Positions 61,243 to 64,000 of a DNA stretch of 64,000 nt are shown piece after piece. The stretch comes from Bacteroidota bacterium. Lineage in GTDB: Bacteria; Bacteroidota; Bacteroidia; Chitinophagales; Chitinophagaceae. The translations under genes were made by a program, and so were the position numbers. A model generated the notes under the pieces. That model saw only the letters and a program-made list of their open reading frames with translations, was not told the origin of the DNA and made no database searches. Location of the stretch: contig JABDCE010000004.1 of the NCBI GenBank assembly GCA_013288285.1, forward strand, positions 1 to 64,000, in the 5' to 3' direction. How positions within the stretch are numbered: the first letter of the stretch is position 1; the number at the start of each line of letters is the position of its first letter.

Positions 61243-63558
61243 TTAGAATTTAAAATTGTAGGAGATAGATGGCACCCATCTGAATAAGGCTGTCTGTACC
61301 GCCTGTGTTTTGTTAGGGTCGTTAGGGTCGTTCTGGAAGGTAATGATGTAAGGGTTCTCACGGCCATAAGCGTTGTAGAGGCTAAAGTTGAGCTCGGACG
61401 AGAACCGTTTTCTTTTTCTGAGCTGAACGGTGGCGCTCAGGTCGAGGCGGTTATAAGATGGCATGCGGTAGCCGTCTCTTTCTGTGTAATAGAATACAGT
61501 TTGTCCGCCCACAGTATACTTGCCGCTGGGGAAAGAAACTGCGTTGCCTGTATAATAGACAAAGTCTGCCGACAACGACCATTTTGGAGAAAGCTGGTAA
61601 ATGCCTACTACAGAAAGATCGTGCGTTCGGTCTTGGCGCGAGGCATACCAATCGTCGTTGTTGATGCCTTGTATCTGCAACTCTGACCGGGAGAGGGTAT
61701 AGGATACCCAACCGGTAAATTTGCCCACCTTTTTGCGGAACAGAAATTCAAGGCCGTATGCTCTACCAATACCAAAAAGCAATTCAGGCTCGATAGCAGC
61801 GTTGCTGATGACATTTGCACCATCTTTATAATCGACCTGGTTCTGCATGTATTTGTAATAACCTTCTACGCTGAATTCGTATGCACCATTTTTAAGGCTT
61901 CGGAAGTACCCCAGCGAACCCTGGTCCGCAACGCCGGGCTTAATGATATTGTTGCTGGGCACCCATTTATCGGTCGGGTTGCTGGTAGTGGAGTTAGATA
62001 TCAGGTGCAGGTATTGCGCATTCCTGGAGTAGCCAGCCTTAATGGATGATACTTCATTGAGGGTATAGCTACCAGAAACACGGGGTTCAGGTTCCACATA
62101 AGTCTCCACGATCTGGCCTGAGCCATAATGGAGGGTATCTTTGATATTGCCATTAGCATCGAGGGTGTAGTAGTCGGAGCCGCCCAATACGGAAAAGGAA
62201 CTCAGGCGGATGCCATAGTCGATATTCAATCTTGTGCTCACCTTCCAGCTATCAGATATATAGGCTGCGTTCTCCCAACTCTGCTTGTCGGGTTGTGTGC
62301 TGCTGATGATGCCCGACCCAGTAATGGATCCCGGGGTGATAGTGTGAAAAATGGAACTGATGCCGAACTTAATAGTATTGGTGGGGTTTGCAAACAATTC
62401 CAATTCTTCTTTGAGATTCCAGTCGCGTATGTCAGAATGAATATTGGCATCGATGCCCGATGCGTTCACATTGATATTATAACTGTAGTCACTGAATATA
62501 AGGGATGTGTTGGAAAACAGTTTGTCGCTTATAATGTGGTTCCAGCGCAGCGTACCAGTGGCATTGCCCCAGTTGATGCCGAAGAGGCTGCCGAGGCCAA
62601 GGTCGTCCTGCCCGAAGTAGCCGGACAAATAAAGGTGATCTTTCTTAGATAGCTTGTAGTTCAGCTTGGTATTCAGATCATAAAAATAAAGCCTGCTTTT
62701 TTTTATGGTGGTGTCGTTGGAGAGTTTCAGAAACACATCGGCATAGGTGCGCCGTGCGCTGATGAGGAAAGATCCGTCGTCTTTGACAATAGGCCCTTCA
62801 ACATTTATTTTTGAGGAGATGAGCCCGATACCACCGCTTACATGGTAGTCCTGGTCGTTACCGTCATTCATCTTTACATCGAGCACAGATGATAGCCTGC
62901 CGCCAAATTCGGCAGGGGCAGTGCCTTTATACAGCGTTACGTCTTTTATAGCATCGGAGTTGAAGGTGGAGAAGAAGCCGAGGAGGTGTGATGGGTTGTA
63001 TACCACTGCGCCATCGAGCAGTATCAGATTCTGGTCGGCACCGCCGCCACGCACATAAAAGCCGCTATTGCCGTCGCCTACAGACTGCACACCTGGCAGC
63101 AACTGTATGGTTTTCATCACATCTTTTTCGCCGAACAATACCGGTATGGCGTTCATCTCTTTTACCGTGAGCTTGTCCATACCCATCTGAGCCGAGGTAA
63201 TATTGTTCACTTTGCTGGTTATGGTTACTGATTTCAGTTCATTGTCGGTCACCTCCAGTGCGAAATTCATCTCGGTAGATTTGTCGAGCGATACAGAGAC
63301 TTCCTGCTCTTTGTATCCTACATATCCTATAACCAGCTTATAAGCGCCTGTGGGTAAGGTGAGGGAATAAAATCCGAACTCATTGGATGCGGCTCCGAGT
63401 GCAGGTTTGTCGGCGACTTTGATAGTGGCGCCTATGAGCGCTTCCCCGGTTTTTTTGTCTTTAATGGCGCCGCTGATGGTGAATTTGCTTTGAGCGGAAA
63501 GTACGAATGGAAATAACAATATTGCCAATAAGGCAACGGGTCTTACTAAATGACTCAT
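61243..63558 (-). CDS. TonB-dependent receptor with carboxypeptidase-like N-domain
   Basis: The 771-residue outer membrane receptor has a signal peptide (1-22, ending LSAQ), a CarboxypepD_reg-like domain (about 27-110: FTISGAIKDKKTGEALIGATIKVADKPALGAASNEFGFYSLTLPTGAYKLVIGYVGY), a plug (about 120-235: MNAIPVLFGEKDVMKTIQLLPGVQSVGDGNSGFYVRGGGADQNLILLDGAVVYNPSHLLGFFSTF) and a 22-strand-type barrel ending in FRWVPSISYNFKF. It is shorter than classic SusC and lacks a SusD partner; the DUF4249 lipoprotein is its companion. The imported substrate is unknown. Confidence 0.93.
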   Translation of the reverse strand: MSHLVRPVALLAILLFPFVLSAQSKFTISGAIKDKKTGEALIGATIKVADKPALGAASNEFGFYSLTLPTGAYKLVIGYVGYKEQEVSVSLDKSTEMNFALEVTDNELKSVTITSKVNNITSAQMGMDKLTVKEMNAIPVLFGEKDVMKTIQLLPGVQSVGDGNSGFYVRGGGADQNLILLDGAVVYNPSHLLGFFSTFNSDAIKDVTLYKGTAPAEFGGRLSSVLDVKMNDGNDQDYHVSGGIGLISSKINVEGPIVKDDGSFLISARRTYADVFLKLSNDTTIKKSRLYFYDLNTKLNYKLSKKDHLYLSGYFGQDDLGLGSLFGINWGNATGTLRWNHIISDKLFSNTSLIFSDYSYNINVNASGIDANIHSDIRDWNLKEELELFANPTNTIKFGISSIFHTITPGSITGSGIISSTQPDKQSWENAAYISDSWKVSTRLNIDYGIRLSSFSVLGGSDYYTLDANGNIKDTLHYGSGQIVETYVEPEPRVSGSYTLNEVSSIKAGYSRNAQYLHLISNSTTSNPTDKWVPSNNIIKPGVADQGSLGYFRSLKNGAYEFSVEGYYKYMQNQVDYKDGANVISNAAIEPELLFGIGRAYGLEFLFRKKVGKFTGWVSYTLSRSELQIQGINNDDWYASRQDRTHDLSVVGIYQLSPKWSLSADFVYYTGNAVSFPSGKYTVGGQTVFYYTERDGYRMPSYNRLDLSATVQLRKRKRFSSELNFSLYNAYGRENPYIITFQNDPNDPNKTQAVQTALFRWVPSISYNFKF

Positions 63559-63727
63559 TATGAGTGGTTGAGAATATTTTAAATGGTATGCAATTTTATA
63601 CTTTGGTCAAGCACTAAAACTCTGTTTTTTCTAAATTATTGCCAAAACTATCGAACTTAGACCTAAATACAATCTCAAAACAAGATATTACCAGGCAAAT
63701 ATCGTGCTATTGTGTTTGTATCAGGCT

Positions 63728-63735
63728 TATTTTTG
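63728..63735 (+). promoter_or_regulatory. -7 promoter element for the pentapeptide-repeat gene
   Basis: TATTTTTG matches TAnnTTTG, 22 bases before the ATG at 63758. A TTG at 63710-63712 lies 15 bases upstream, slightly close for a -33 element. Confidence 0.45.
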
Positions 63736-63757
63736 CAATGGTCTGAAAAAAACATAT

Positions 63758-64000
63758 ATGGATACGTTGTCGCATGAAGGCAAGAGGTTTGAGAAGGTGC
63801 AATTTGCTGGCAATGCCGGCAAGGGAGGGGAGTTCCAGGAATGTACCTTTGATAGCTGCGACTTCCAGGGCAGTGATTTCTCATTTGCTGTATTCAGGAA
63901 CTGTACGTTTGAAGGTTGCAATTTTTCGATGATAAAACTGAAAGCGGTTACTCTGAACAATGCAGTATTTAAGAATTGTAAGATGCTGGGTGTTGACTTC
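63758..64000 (+). CDS. Pentapeptide-repeat protein (3' end outside window)
   Basis: An ATG at 63758 opens a frame that runs to the window edge (81 codons seen). After MDTLSHEGKRFEKVQF the sequence shows a pentapeptide-repeat ladder: EFQECTFDSCDFQGSDFSFAVFRNCTFEGCNFSMIKL, with Phe at the central position and Cys, Ser or Asn at the turns. It should fold as a right-handed four-sided beta-helix. Such proteins range from Qnr-like gyrase protectors to unknown small proteins; the part in view does not decide. No signal peptide, so probably cytosolic. Confidence 0.82.
   Translation, partial: MDTLSHEGKRFEKVQFAGNAGKGGEFQECTFDSCDFQGSDFSFAVFRNCTFEGCNFSMIKLKAVTLNNAVFKNCKMLGVDF

Overview
This window looks like chromosomal DNA from a Bacteroidota bacterium, most likely near the Chitinophagaceae. 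The evidence is four secreted proteins with type IX secretion (T9SS) sorting tails, a TonB-dependent receptor paired with a DUF4249 lipoprotein, an ECF sigma factor next to a hybrid membrane/beta-barrel protein, fused E1 alpha/beta dehydrogenases, a fused FtcD, and several promoters with the TAnnTTTG -7 element of this phylum. I found no rRNA, tRNA, CRISPR array, insertion sequence or prophage. The taxonomic placement is inferred from these features, without a database search.

Layout. 0-10.3 kb holds five membrane glycosyltransferase-like proteins with C-terminal TPRs (four TMTC-like, one GT39-like), two on + and three on -, tail to tail. 10.5-11.5 kb has a duplicated small lipoprotein. 11.6-14.2 kb is clpB. 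14.4-17.3 kb is a methionine/threonine module: promoter, SAM-I riboswitch with antiterminator and terminator, a cystathionine synthase/lyase gene, then homoserine dehydrogenase. 17.4-21.6 kb holds aat-dinB, a CPBP protease, an 11-bp phased repeat array, a PAS protein and an AlkD-like protein. 21.7-25.8 kb encodes a fused E1 dehydrogenase and FtcD. 26-35.3 kb has small hypotheticals and two very large divergent NHL-repeat proteins with T9SS tails. 35.8-40.2 kb has the sigma/hybrid membrane-protein pair and two tandem T9SS proteins. 40.3-44.5 kb has a DUF885 peptidase-like protein, a Gly-rich DUF6515-like protein, a DUF2092-like protein and an OmpA-family protein. 44.8-46 kb is a self-inhibited Fic protein behind an array of palindromic sites. 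46.1-48.9 kb has a membrane protein and a second fused E1. 49.1-55.7 kb is a compact + operon: YfhO-like protein, hexapeptide acyltransferase, flippase, Kir-type K+ channel and ornithine aminotransferase. 55.7-58.8 kb has two LolA-like paralogs and RlmD. 58.9-63.6 kb has a TlpA-like protein and the TonB receptor/DUF4249 pair. A pentapeptide-repeat gene runs off the right edge.

Together the genes suggest an envelope-focused region (periplasmic or surface glycosylation, secretion and lipoproteins) mixed with housekeeping metabolism. The best candidates for unexplored biology are the five-gene TPR-glycosyltransferase cluster, whose TPRs carry a recurrent D-S-A/V motif; the palindrome array in front of the Fic gene; the 11-bp phased TGwACA array, part of which recurs 24 kb away; and the NHL protein interrupted by GSGY-type repeats. 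The S-box leader is a known riboswitch class but is unusually complete here.
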